NCBI GenBank assembly: GCA_900552885.1 | Contig: USBM01000025.1 | Location: 1 to 14,890 of the forward strand | DNA: 14,890 nucleotides | Source of the DNA: an uncultured Clostridium sp. | GTDB lineage: Bacteria; Bacillota; Clostridia; Lachnospirales; Lachnospiraceae | Reading direction: 5' to 3' | Part shown: one piece after another, positions 6,029 to 14,779 of the stretch | Position numbering within the stretch: the first letter of the stretch is position 1 | Layout: every line of letters starts with the position of its first letter | Translations under genes and position numbers: made by a program | Notes under the pieces: model-generated | Databases searched by the model: none | Told to the model about the DNA's origin: nothing | What the model saw: only the letters and a program-made list of their open reading frames with translations

Positions 6029-8956
6029 TTACCGCACTCCTTTCTGCTTGGTTGCTGCAAATAAGCTTCTCAACCGGATCTTAACTGCACCAAGATTCGT
6101 GATCTCATCAATCTTGATCTGTGTATATATCTTATCCTGTTCCTCTAATATTCTTCTCACCTCATCTGTTGTGATTGCATCCACACCACAACCGAAGGAT
6201 ACCAACTGTACCAGATTCAGATTCGGATCCTGCTGATCTGCAACATACTGTGCTGCCGCATACATTCTGGAATGATATGTCCACTGGTTCAACACCTTCG
6301 TATTCACATGCGGTGCAATATCAGACACAGAATCCTCCGTCACAACAACGGCTCCCAGATCACAGATCAACTTATCAATACCATGATTGATCTCCGGATC
6401 TAAATGATATGGTCGGCCAGCCAATACAATAACCGGCTTATTCTCTCTATTTGCGATTCGAAGATACTTTCTACCTTCCATACGAACCAGCCGCATGTGC
6501 TTCTCATGTTCCTCATATGCATAATTACATGCCATCGCAACATCAGAGAACTTGAATTTACCAAAGTACTTCTCTAATACTGCATGGAATTTCTTCGTAA
6601 AATCCTTTCGTCTGTGAATGCCTAAATATTCATAGATGAACTTCACATCATGAAGTGCCTTAATATTTGCCTCTAACACCTCCGGATAATAAGCAACAAC
6701 CGGACAATTATAGTGATTGTCACCTAACCCTTCATCAAAGTTATAACTTAAACATGGATAGAATATCGCATCCACATTCTCTTTCAACAACGCTTCAATG
6801 TGACCATGCATCAGCTTAGCCGGGAAGCAGACCGTATCCGATGGGATCGTATGCTGTCCACTTAAGTAAAGACTCCGCGATGAATTCGGAGATGTCACCA
6901 CATTAAATCCCAGTTTCGTAAATAACGTATACCAGAATGGCAATAATTCATACATATTGAGTCCCATTGGGATTCCAATCGTTCCTCTTGCATTCTCTGC
7001 CGGAATATCAGAATGTCTGTATTCATCCAACAACTGCAACTTATATGCGTACAGATCATATTGTGGGCCTGCTGCCTTCTTTGCCGTAGGCTTATCACAC
7101 CGGTTACCACTGATAAATCTTCTTCCATTATCAAATGTATTAATTGTCAGTTTACAATGATTGTTACATCCATTACAAGTTGTCATCGTAATCTCATGTT
7201 TAAAGTTTGACAGCCCTTCTGCATCTAAGATTGTACTCTTACCGCTGCTATTCTCCTGTGCATACAGTGCTGCACCATAGGCACCCATAATTCCGGCCAT
7301 CTCCGGACGGACTACATCATGTCCAATCTCCTGTTCAAATGCTCGTAATACTGCATTATTAAGGAAGGTTCCTCCCTGTACTACAATATGCTCACCAAGC
7401 TGCTTTGCAGACGCCGCACGGATTACCTTATATAACGCATTCTTAACAACAGAGATTGACAAGCCTGCTGAAATATTCTCAATGGTTGCTCCATCCTTCT
7501 GAGCCTGCTTGACAGAAGAATTCATAAATACGGTACATCTTGAGCCAAGATCTACCGGTTTGTCTGCAAACAGACCAAGCCTTGCAAATTCATCAATCTT
7601 ATATCCCAACGCACCTGCAAAAGTCTGTAAGAAAGAACCACATCCCGATGAGCAGGCCTCATTTAAGAAAATGTTATCAATCGCATTATTACGGATCTGG
7701 AAACATTTGATATCCTGACCACCAATATCAATGATAAAATCTACATCCGGTTGAAACTTCTTCGCCGCAGTAAAATGTGCAATTGTCTCAACAATACCAA
7801 AGTCCACACCAAACGCATTCATGATCATCTCTTCACCATAACCGGTCACCGCAGATGCTTCAATATGAATATCCGGATACTTCTCATATAACTTCTCTAA
7901 AAATTCCTTAATAATCGGAACCGGATTACCCCCATTCGGAAGATATTCTGAACAAAGAATATTCGCATTCTCATCCGTTACGACTGCCTTTACCGTGGTA
8001 GAACCTGCATCAATTCCAAGATATGCATGTCCGGTAATCGTATCTACATTCTTAATATGATCCGAATTCTTCTTGTGTCTTGCAATAAATTCATCATATT
8101 CCTGCTGAGATTCAAATAACGGGTTACAACTTGCATAACCACCGGTTGCTGTATAGCCATTAATCTTCCCGATCAATTCATCAATCGCAAATTCCTTGTT
8201 ATCTTTCTTAAGAGCAGCACCCATTGCCACAAAATACAATGAATTCTCCGGTGCAATTCCCTCTAATTTCAAGGTTGTATCAAATGCTTTCCGAAGTTCA
8301 GATAAAAATGTAAGTGGTCCACCTAAATATACAACCTTACCGGTAATCTCACGTCCCTGAGCAAGACCTGCTATTGTCTGGTTCACAACTGCATAGAAAA
8401 TACTGGCTGATATGTCATTCTTCTGTGCTCCCTGATTCAACAATGGCTGTACATCCGACTTGGCAAACACACCACAGCGGCTTGCAATCGTATAAACCTT
8501 CTCATAATTCTTTGCCGCCTCATTCATCTGACCTGCTTCCATATTCAGAAGGGTTGCCATCTGATCAATAAATGCCCCTGTACCTCCTGCACACGAACCA
8601 TTCATCCGCACTTCTAATCCATCCGTTAAGAACAGGATCTTTGCATCTTCTCCACCTAATTCAATTACCACATCCGTCCCCGGAATTATCTTATTGACCG
8701 CAACTCTTGTTGCATATACTTCCTGTTCAAATGGGATTTCTAACGCATCCGCAATACCCATTCCGGCCGAACCCGAAATTGTAAGAGTCATACGGCTTTC
8801 ATCCGGAAACTGCTTCTTAATATCCTGAAGCATTGCGACTGTCTTACTCGTAATCTGAGAAAAATGTCTCTGATAATCCTTATACACAATCTGGTCATCA
8901 TCATCTAATACCACACACTTTAATGTAGTGGAACCTACATCCAATCCAATTCTCAT
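6029..8956 (-). CDS. Tandem BcrAD/BadFG-type activase ATPase with DUF2229
   Basis: A 975-residue cytoplasmic protein. It has two ASKHA-fold activase domains: residues 1-250 (GLDVGSTTLK, ELGGEDAK, NGSCAGGTGAF with C122, and C161 in ASRCGVF) and about 311-567 (GIDAGSTTVK, IGGQDIK, C435 and C439 in EACSSGCGSF, C474 in GSRCTVF). A DUF2229-type region follows, with a CxxCxxxC motif at C594, C597 and C601 plus C620 in GNRCDKP. Family knowledge: activases of 2-hydroxyglutaryl-CoA dehydratase and benzoyl-CoA reductase use ATP and a dimer-bridging [4Fe-4S] cluster to drive low-potential electron transfer. Having both domains in one chain suggests an internal pseudo-dimer (inference). The ATG at 8956 has AAAGAGGTG just upstream, and a candidate promoter lies at 9046-9075. 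In many Clostridia this protein and the following gene form one chain of about 1400 residues; here they are split. The true substrate enzyme is unknown. Confidence 0.93.
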   Translation of the reverse strand: MRIGLDVGSTTLKCVVLDDDDQIVYKDYQRHFSQITSKTVAMLQDIKKQFPDESRMTLTISGSAGMGIADALEIPFEQEVYATRVAVNKIIPGTDVVIELGGEDAKILFLTDGLEVRMNGSCAGGTGAFIDQMATLLNMEAGQMNEAAKNYEKVYTIASRCGVFAKSDVQPLLNQGAQKNDISASIFYAVVNQTIAGLAQGREITGKVVYLGGPLTFLSELRKAFDTTLKLEGIAPENSLYFVAMGAALKKDNKEFAIDELIGKINGYTATGGYASCNPLFESQQEYDEFIARHKKNSDHIKNVDTITGHAYLGIDAGSTTVKAVVTDENANILCSEYLPNGGNPVPIIKEFLEKLYEKYPDIHIEASAVTGYGEEMIMNAFGVDFGIVETIAHFTAAKKFQPDVDFIIDIGGQDIKCFQIRNNAIDNIFLNEACSSGCGSFLQTFAGALGYKIDEFARLGLFADKPVDLGSRCTVFMNSSVKQAQKDGATIENISAGLSISVVKNALYKVIRAASAKQLGEHIVVQGGTFLNNAVLRAFEQEIGHDVVRPEMAGIMGAYGAALYAQENSSGKSTILDAEGLSNFKHEITMTTCNGCNNHCKLTINTFDNGRRFISGNRCDKPTAKKAAGPQYDLYAYKLQLLDEYRHSDIPAENARGTIGIPMGLNMYELLPFWYTLFTKLGFNVVTSPNSSRSLYLSGQHTIPSDTVCFPAKLMHGHIEALLKENVDAIFYPCLSYNFDEGLGDNHYNCPVVAYYPEVLEANIKALHDVKFIYEYLGIHRRKDFTKKFHAVLEKYFGKFKFSDVAMACNYAYEEHEKHMRLVRMEGRKYLRIANRENKPVIVLAGRPYHLDPEINHGIDKLICDLGAVVVTEDSVSDIAPHVNTKVLNQWTYHSRMYAAAQYVADQQDPNLNLVQLVSFGCGVDAITTDEVRRILEEQDKIYTQIKIDEITNLGAVKIRLRSLFAATKQKGVR

Positions 8957-9043
8957 TGTGACACCTCTTTTTCCTTCGTTCCTATTGCTTAAACTCTCCC
9001 TCTAATATGTTTTCCTATTATTCTACTCTGATCATAAGCACGA

Positions 9044-9075
9044 ACATTCTAACACAAAATAGTTGAATGTGCCAG
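9044..9075 (-). promoter_or_regulatory. Candidate promoter of the activase pair with an overlapping inverted repeat
   Basis: On the minus strand CTGGCA (9070-9075), an 18-bp spacer and TGT-TAGAAT (hexamer at 9046-9051) match a sigma-A promoter. ACATTC (9044-9049) and GAATGT (9065-9070) form a perfect 6-bp inverted repeat with a 15-bp spacer over the -10 and spacer region, a possible operator. No terminator for the RND operon is visible between 9090 and here, so read-through from the operon is possible. Confidence 0.45.
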
Positions 9076-9090
9076 TATTTCTTTATTAAT

Positions 9091-12000
9091 CTACATTTTC
9101 TGTTCTATCTGTAGTGAATCTTTCCGTTTTTCAGACTTCTTCTCATGGTAAAACAACTCATATATACAAGGTACTACAGCTAATGTCAGTAGCGTACCAT
9201 AAATGAGTCCTCCAATTACAACTAAAGCCATCGGTTGTGCCATATCTGCACCCATACCGATTCCCATTGCCATCGTTGACAGACCAAGAATTGTAGTAAA
9301 TGCAGTCATTACAATCGGACGCAATCTGTTTCTTCCTGTCTGGACAATTGCTTCCCGGATTTCTAACCCCATCTCCCGTAACTGATTCACACTGTCTACA
9401 AATACAATACCGTTATTAACAATGACGCCACATAACATAACCATACCGATCATTGCAATGATGCTAACATCCTTGCCAGCTAAGAACAACGCAGCAAATC
9501 CACCGGTAAATGCCAGCGGGATCGTAAACATAATAATAAATGGTCCTTTCAAGGACTGGAACTGTGCAACCATAATGAGATACATGAAAGCAAGTGCTAA
9601 AACAAGCATTAAGATCACCTGATTCATTGCCTCCATAACCGTCTCATTTTCTCCATCATATACTATGCTGTATCCTTCCGGAAGTGTAACCTTTTTCAAT
9701 GCCTTCTTTACATCATTGGATACCGCCGTAGTTGTATAACCATCCTTTACCTTCGCCGATACCGAAATATACCGGGTCTGGTTCAGTCGATTAATGGAAG
9801 CTAATGAATTCGCATCCTGTACATCAGCAATCTGTTTCACTTTAACTTGTTTCTTTTCTTCCCCCTTTGTTCCCTCTATTTCAATGTCCTTAACATCATC
9901 TAATGTATAAGATTCCTGCTCTTCATTTTTTACATAAACCGGGTAATCTTTGGAAGTTGTCGTAAGCGTAGTCGCGGAACTACTCTCTTTCAATTTTCCC
10001 TGCACGGCCTGATAGACCTGTGCAACCGTAAGTCCATACTCTGCTGCCTTATCTTTATCCACAACCAGCCGGTATTCCGGTGTAGCATCTGTAAGACCGT
10101 TATCAATCTCTGTAAGCCCTTCCACCTTCTCTAATTGATCTCCAACTGTCTGTGCCAGCTGTTGTAATTCATCAAAATCTTTTCCTTTGATCTGGACAAC
10201 AACGCCTTCTGTCATCATACTGCTCATATCCATAGTCGATGCCGATACGGATATCTCACAGTCATAATCCTTCGTCTTATCCATGATCATTTTTGCAATC
10301 TCATCGTTCGTATGTTTCTTATCCTGTTTACATTCAATATAGTAACTGACCGTATCGATCGAATCATCCGATCCCAAACCGATCATAGACATAGAACTTC
10401 CACTAAGCATCGCACCCACCGTATCAACATCGCCTATCTCTAATACGGAATCAATTACTTTGTCCGACAGATCCGCTGTCTCCCGCAATGTCTTCGTTCC
10501 TTCCGGCATGGTAAGTGTCATGGACATCTGTGTCGAATCCATAGATGGGAAGAATGAAAATCCTCTGTTTAGTGCAAGTGCGGCTGATCCAACTAACAAC
10601 ACCACAACACCCACTAATACAATCGCTTTATGGTCTAAGATCGTACCTAAATGTCTTGCATAGAAATCACTGATCCTATTCACCGTCTTATTCTCTTTCT
10701 CGGATACATGGTCAAATGTCTTAGATGCCACCATCGGCACAAATGTCACCGCTACGATCAAACTAGCCAATAAAGAATAGGCAATCGTAAGCCCCATATC
10801 CGTAAACAATTGCCTGGTAATTCCCGAAGTAAATACAATCGGAAGGAATACACATACCGTTGTCAGAGTAGATGCCGTAATAGCACCTGTCATCTGCTTT
10901 GCACCTTCAATCGATGCTTCTTTCACCGAATATCCATCCTTACGCAGCCGATATATGTTTTCAATAACAACAATAGAGTTATCTACTAACATACCAACAC
11001 CAAGTGCCAATCCCGAAAGGGATATTACATTCAAGGTTATACCGCTGAAATACATCAATACAATCGCAAAAATAACAGACACCGGGATTGAAACCGCTAT
11101 GATTCCGGTCGGACGGATATCCTTTAAGAAAAATAACAAAATGATTACTGCTAAAACAGCACCTATAACAAGGTTACTCAATACAGAATTCACAACCAGA
11201 TCAATATACATTCCCTGATCCATCAATGTTGTAAATGATACCTTATCATCCTGTTTATGTAACTCGTCAAATTTGTCAGAAAGTCGATCTGATACTGATT
11301 TTGTTGAATATTCATTCTGCTTTGCAATGGATAGGATCACACCCGGATTGTCATTAACTCTGGTATAGATCGTGTCACTGTTATCTACCGCTACCACATC
11401 CGCTACATCTGACAACTTAATCGGATCAACGTCATCCATTCCCATATCCAATAGCACAAAATCCGAAAGACTTTTCACATCATCAAACTTATCTCCAACA
11501 CGCACCAGATAATCCACATCATCTTCCGTTACATAGCCCGCCGGATAATCAAAGTTCTGTGCCGTCAAAATTCCTTCAACCATAGATGTTGTAATGATGT
11601 TATTCAGATCCGCATTATCATACGCCGTTTCTTTGGTAGAATCTAAATTATCTTCCTGTTCTTCTATCTCCTGTTCGCCCTGTTCTAACTGAACCTGAGC
11701 TTTCGTCATCTCACTATTTGTCTCATTCTCTTTCGTCTTCAGTTTCGAATAGCCGTCATTGATCTGCTTCTTTCCTTTATTAATCTTATTCTCAGCCTGT
11801 TGCAACTTTGTCTTTCCTTTTGCAATCTCGGTAAGACCCGACTCAATCTGCGTCTGGGTATTCTCCAAATAACTTATATATGATGGCAGACTTGTAAATG
11901 TAAGTGCTGCACCATTTTGATCCGTCTGGCCGGCTAATTGTGTCTCCATCATTGTCATGGCACCATTGATTGCCTCTAACTGTGCCTTTGATGCCGCATC

Positions 12001-12942
12001 ATCCGGATTCGCTGTCAGTAACGCCGTCAGCTGTTCTTTGTTTGCCTTCATCTGTTCATAGCCAGCAAGCAACTCCTTCAGTGACTGTACTGCCTGTTCC
12101 AATTGTGCTTTCTGCTCCTGTAATGCCTTTTCCTGCTCTTCCAGCTTCTGTTTTGCTTCCTTCACCTCTTTTTCAGAAGACAACAACTCATATTTTGCAT
12201 CATCTATTTTAATCTGTGCTTTTGCAAATTGTTTACTCGCCGTCTTCTGCCCCTTCTCTAATTGACTCTTACCACTGCTGATCTTACTCTTTCCATCTGT
12301 AATCGCCTTTCCTGCATCCTCAAACTTCTTATCCAACGCTTTCTGGATCTTCTCATTTGCCTTCTTCACTTTGTCTTTACGGATCATAACCTGAACCGAT
12401 TCCTCTACCGTTCCCATAGTTGTAACCGATGCCACACCTTCAATTCCTTCAAGGGATGGTGCAATGTTATTCTCCACATAATCACTTAATTCAACCGTAT
12501 CTGCCCCTTCTAAATCCACCGCTGCAACCATCACCGGCATCATATTCGGATTCAGTTTCATAATCATCGGATTGCTTACAGAATCATCAAAATATCCACT
12601 TACCTGATCTAATTTTTCACGCATATCAATGGTTGCCGTATCCATGTTTGTATCTGAATTAAATTCCAGAACGACCATAGAGTAATTCTCTGAGGAGATA
12701 GACTGAATGTTCTTAATGTTATCAATCGTCGCAACAGCCTGTTCAATTGGTTTCGTTACACTTGTCTCAACCGCTTCCGGACTTGCTCCCGGATATGTGG
12801 TAATCACTACCGCATAGGGAAGTTCCATATCCGGCAACAGATCAACCGTCATTTTGGTATATGCCACCACACCTAAAATAATCACGAGAATAATTCCCAC
12901 AATTACTGTATACGCCTTTTTTACACTAAATTTTGCAATCAT
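9091..12942 (-). CDS. RND family transporter (HAE1/SwrC-like) with a long coiled-coil insert
   Basis: A 1283-residue inner-membrane transporter. Membrane helices are at about 10-30, a block at 588-740, one at about 770-790 and a C-terminal block from about 1110. Family motifs include PDMELP near 37-42, GLALGVGMLVDNSIVVIEN in TM4 with Asp654, and MIGMVMLCGVIVNN in the TM10 region. The first porter domain is interrupted at about 190-445 by a Lys/Glu/Gln/Ala-rich coiled coil absent from AcrB, which explains a length about 220 residues above the usual 1030-1060. The start has GGAGG five bases upstream. The stop codon of the lipoprotein gene lies 12 bases before the ATG, so the two are co-transcribed. 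Family knowledge: SwrC exports surfactin, while other members export drugs, lipids or metals. No membrane-fusion or outer-membrane channel gene accompanies it, as expected in a monoderm. Substrate is unknown. Confidence 0.94.
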   Translation of the reverse strand: MIAKFSVKKAYTVIVGIILVIILGVVAYTKMTVDLLPDMELPYAVVITTYPGASPEAVETSVTKPIEQAVATIDNIKNIQSISSENYSMVVLEFNSDTNMDTATIDMREKLDQVSGYFDDSVSNPMIMKLNPNMMPVMVAAVDLEGADTVELSDYVENNIAPSLEGIEGVASVTTMGTVEESVQVMIRKDKVKKANEKIQKALDKKFEDAGKAITDGKSKISSGKSQLEKGQKTASKQFAKAQIKIDDAKYELLSSEKEVKEAKQKLEEQEKALQEQKAQLEQAVQSLKELLAGYEQMKANKEQLTALLTANPDDAASKAQLEAINGAMTMMETQLAGQTDQNGAALTFTSLPSYISYLENTQTQIESGLTEIAKGKTKLQQAENKINKGKKQINDGYSKLKTKENETNSEMTKAQVQLEQGEQEIEEQEDNLDSTKETAYDNADLNNIITTSMVEGILTAQNFDYPAGYVTEDDVDYLVRVGDKFDDVKSLSDFVLLDMGMDDVDPIKLSDVADVVAVDNSDTIYTRVNDNPGVILSIAKQNEYSTKSVSDRLSDKFDELHKQDDKVSFTTLMDQGMYIDLVVNSVLSNLVIGAVLAVIILLFFLKDIRPTGIIAVSIPVSVIFAIVLMYFSGITLNVISLSGLALGVGMLVDNSIVVIENIYRLRKDGYSVKEASIEGAKQMTGAITASTLTTVCVFLPIVFTSGITRQLFTDMGLTIAYSLLASLIVAVTFVPMVASKTFDHVSEKENKTVNRISDFYARHLGTILDHKAIVLVGVVVLLVGSAALALNRGFSFFPSMDSTQMSMTLTMPEGTKTLRETADLSDKVIDSVLEIGDVDTVGAMLSGSSMSMIGLGSDDSIDTVSYYIECKQDKKHTNDEIAKMIMDKTKDYDCEISVSASTMDMSSMMTEGVVVQIKGKDFDELQQLAQTVGDQLEKVEGLTEIDNGLTDATPEYRLVVDKDKAAEYGLTVAQVYQAVQGKLKESSSATTLTTTSKDYPVYVKNEEQESYTLDDVKDIEIEGTKGEEKKQVKVKQIADVQDANSLASINRLNQTRYISVSAKVKDGYTTTAVSNDVKKALKKVTLPEGYSIVYDGENETVMEAMNQVILMLVLALAFMYLIMVAQFQSLKGPFIIMFTIPLAFTGGFAALFLAGKDVSIIAMIGMVMLCGVIVNNGIVFVDSVNQLREMGLEIREAIVQTGRNRLRPIVMTAFTTILGLSTMAMGIGMGADMAQPMALVVIGGLIYGTLLTLAVVPCIYELFYHEKKSEKRKDSLQIEQKM

Positions 12943-12954
12943 CTTGTCCTCCGT

Positions 12955-13893
12955 TTATTCATTCACTCTGTTATCCGGGTGCTTAAATGCTGTCGGAAAT
13001 GTTGCGATCTCCAACATATGTGCAATCTCCGCTTTCCCCGGCTGTTCTAACTCTCCCACAACCTTCACTTTCTCATTATCATATTGTAACGTTGCATGTC
13101 GATACCAAACCTTGCCATTCTCATAAAAGCTCCAGTTGATATTCATATATTGATTCGAACGGTATAGATAAGAAATCTCCAACTCATATTCACCATAATT
13201 ACTCCGAATCTCCTCCAAAATTTCCGAGGCATTCTGAAATTCTAAGAATTGTTCTTCCGCAATCGGAATCCCACCATATTCCTTAAAGCCTTCGTCCGGC
13301 GTATAATATAAGTAATAATCACAATAATCCGATTGTTGTGCACCTTTCCCATATACCCGTAATATCATATGATTACCGGTATCCTCGCTCAAAAAACCTT
13401 TTCCTGAAATAATCGGTTCCAATACACTATTTTTATTATTTAATGTATAGACTAACGTATTCGGACATCCATCCTTTTCCCATTGCACTAACAGATATTT
13501 CTTAGTAGAAAATTCCAACGTATCTGTCGTTATATTGTCTATCTTTCCGAAATCCTCTCTTACCAATTCACATCCACCGGGATGCATATACCACAATTTA
13601 TACCCTTCCGTATCTGTCAATACAAATGCTTCATGCGTTCCATCTTTGTTATAATCCCCATATTGAAAATCTATTACCGTCTCATTGTTCACCTCTTCAA
13701 ACATAGTAAACAGATCCCCTCTAGAAAAGTCCGTCGTCTCCTCCTTTTGATCATCTTCTGTGATATCCAGCGTAATCCGAATATCTTCTGTGCTTTTTTC
13801 AGAATCAAATTCTTCCGTATGACTACACCCATACAACAAAAATGCACATCCTACAAACACCCATAAAAAATATCGCTTATGAATATCTCGCAT
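12955..13893 (-). CDS. Unrecognised lipoprotein (312 aa) in the RND operon
   Basis: The N-terminus has a lipoprotein signal: basic MRDIHKR, a hydrophobic stretch and lipobox LLYGC with Cys23 as the predicted lipidation site. A short acidic Ser/Thr linker follows (HTEEFDSEKSTED). The mature domain (about 55-300) is rich in aromatic and acidic residues, is probably beta-rich, and contains DYNKDGTHEAFVLT near residue 80, which resembles the Asp-x-Asn-x-Asp-Gly calcium loop of integrin/VCBS-like repeats. I do not recognise a family. The start has AGGAGG five bases upstream, overlapping the TAG stop of the preceding gene; nine bases separate the two genes. Twelve bases after it the RND transporter begins, so an accessory or partner role outside the membrane is plausible but inferred from position only. 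Confidence 0.88.
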   Translation of the reverse strand: MRDIHKRYFLWVFVGCAFLLYGCSHTEEFDSEKSTEDIRITLDITEDDQKEETTDFSRGDLFTMFEEVNNETVIDFQYGDYNKDGTHEAFVLTDTEGYKLWYMHPGGCELVREDFGKIDNITTDTLEFSTKKYLLVQWEKDGCPNTLVYTLNNKNSVLEPIISGKGFLSEDTGNHMILRVYGKGAQQSDYCDYYLYYTPDEGFKEYGGIPIAEEQFLEFQNASEILEEIRSNYGEYELEISYLYRSNQYMNINWSFYENGKVWYRHATLQYDNEKVKVVGELEQPGKAEIAHMLEIATFPTAFKHPDNRVNE

Positions 13894-13902
13894 CCATACC
13901 TC

Positions 13903-14529
13903 CTAACGCACGGAATATACCGCATCTTCCTGTTCAATCTGTACTCGGGCCGCTGTTACTTCTGTCAATTGTTTGACGATCATTGGAACATCGTCTACCA
14001 AGACCTCGATTCTCACTGCAACATTTTCTCCATATTCACTATCCAAAACCGATATATTATGACTGCCTAACAAATATTGAATCTTTCCAAAATCCGTATA
14101 ATTCGTTGTCAAACGCATCGGTACAACCAGACACTTCGTCACCATATCCGTGGCATCTATACATGCTTTTGCCGCATCGGTATAAGCACGAACCAATCCC
14201 CCGGTTCCTAGCAGTGTACCACCAAAATATCTCGTCACTACAATACATACATCACATAAACCCTTTCCGGTTATTACTTCTAAAATTGGTTTTCCCGCAG
14301 TTCCTCCCGGTTCTCCATCATCCGAAAAACGTATTGTCTGCTGCTGTCCATCTACTGAATATGCAAAACAATTATGTCTGGCATCAAAATGCTTCTTCCT
14401 AATCTCATTAATAAAAGCATTTGCTTCTTCTTCTGTCTCTGTATGCCGGATATACCCAATAAATCTTGATTTCTTCTCTATAATCTCAGCCGTTCCAGGT
14501 TCTAATATCGTTCTATACTCTTTTAACAT
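13903..14529 (-). CDS. yigZ: IMPACT/YigZ family protein
   Basis: A 208-residue cytoplasmic protein. The N-terminal IMPACT (UPF0029) domain spans about residues 1-120, with KKSRFIGYI, ARHNCFAY, FSDDGEPGGTAGKPIL, and VVTRYFGGTLLGTGGLVRAY. A C-terminal DUF1949-type ferredoxin-like domain covers about 135-205. The ATG at 14529 is preferred because CGAGGG precedes it by about seven bases; an in-frame codon at 14562 lacks a site. Length matches the family (about 205-220). Family knowledge: bacterial members are widespread and linked to translation or nucleic-acid binding, but their biochemical role is unsettled. It is the first gene of a three-gene operon with the lipoprotein and the RND transporter, with no obvious functional reason for the pairing. 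Confidence 0.95.
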   Translation of the reverse strand: MLKEYRTILEPGTAEIIEKKSRFIGYIRHTETEEEANAFINEIRKKHFDARHNCFAYSVDGQQQTIRFSDDGEPGGTAGKPILEVITGKGLCDVCIVVTRYFGGTLLGTGGLVRAYTDAAKACIDATDMVTKCLVVPMRLTTNYTDFGKIQYLLGSHNISVLDSEYGENVAVRIEVLVDDVPMIVKQLTEVTAARVQIEQEDAVYSVR

Positions 14530-14563
14530 GAATTTCCCTCGTATTTCCTTAATCTTAACCACT

Positions 14564-14576
14564 TGCTATGATAGCA
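14564..14576. promoter_or_regulatory. 13-bp palindrome in the yigZ leader
   Basis: TGCTATGATAGCA is a perfect odd palindrome. On the minus strand it includes TGC-TATCAT, which could serve as an extended -10 for a second, nearer promoter, and the symmetry suits a dimeric repressor site. Its chance occurrence in AT-rich DNA is not negligible. Confidence 0.3.
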
Positions 14577-14653
14577 GATTCCCTCTATAAATTCCACTAA
14601 AAATACGAATCTGTTGATTGATATTTGACAATAGTTCCCTAGAGCAATTATTA

Positions 14654-14681
14654 ATTATATGCTTTTCCTTTATTTTGTCAA
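14654..14681 (-). promoter_or_regulatory. Strong sigma-A promoter of the yigZ-lipoprotein-RND operon
   Basis: On the minus strand TTGACA (14676-14681), a 16-bp spacer and TATAAT (14654-14659) are consensus hexamers. The predicted start near 14647 leaves a leader of about 118 bases before yigZ. The promoter is divergent from the one that opens copy B of the structured element, about 105 bp away. Confidence 0.75.
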
Positions 14682-14760
14682 CTATACATAAGAAATTTCA
14701 TCTACGATCACCGCTTTTAACGCCCTTCTATGAATAAAGATAGCATTTTATGTCCATGTT

Positions 14761-14769
14761 TGATATAAT
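14761..14769 (+). promoter_or_regulatory. Extended -10 promoter of copy B
   Basis: TGA-TATAAT (hexamer at 14764-14769) sits at the same position relative to the element as in copy A, with no clear -35. Upstream sequence is not shared between the copies, so the conserved region begins at the -10 itself. Confidence 0.5.
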
Positions 14770-14779
14770 GAACGCATAA

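Noticed and set aside
13582..14402. Plus-strand ORFs of 94 to 139 aa opposite the lipoprotein and yigZ genes
   Set aside because: They lie antisense to well-supported genes, lack ribosome binding sites and show no recognisable protein features.
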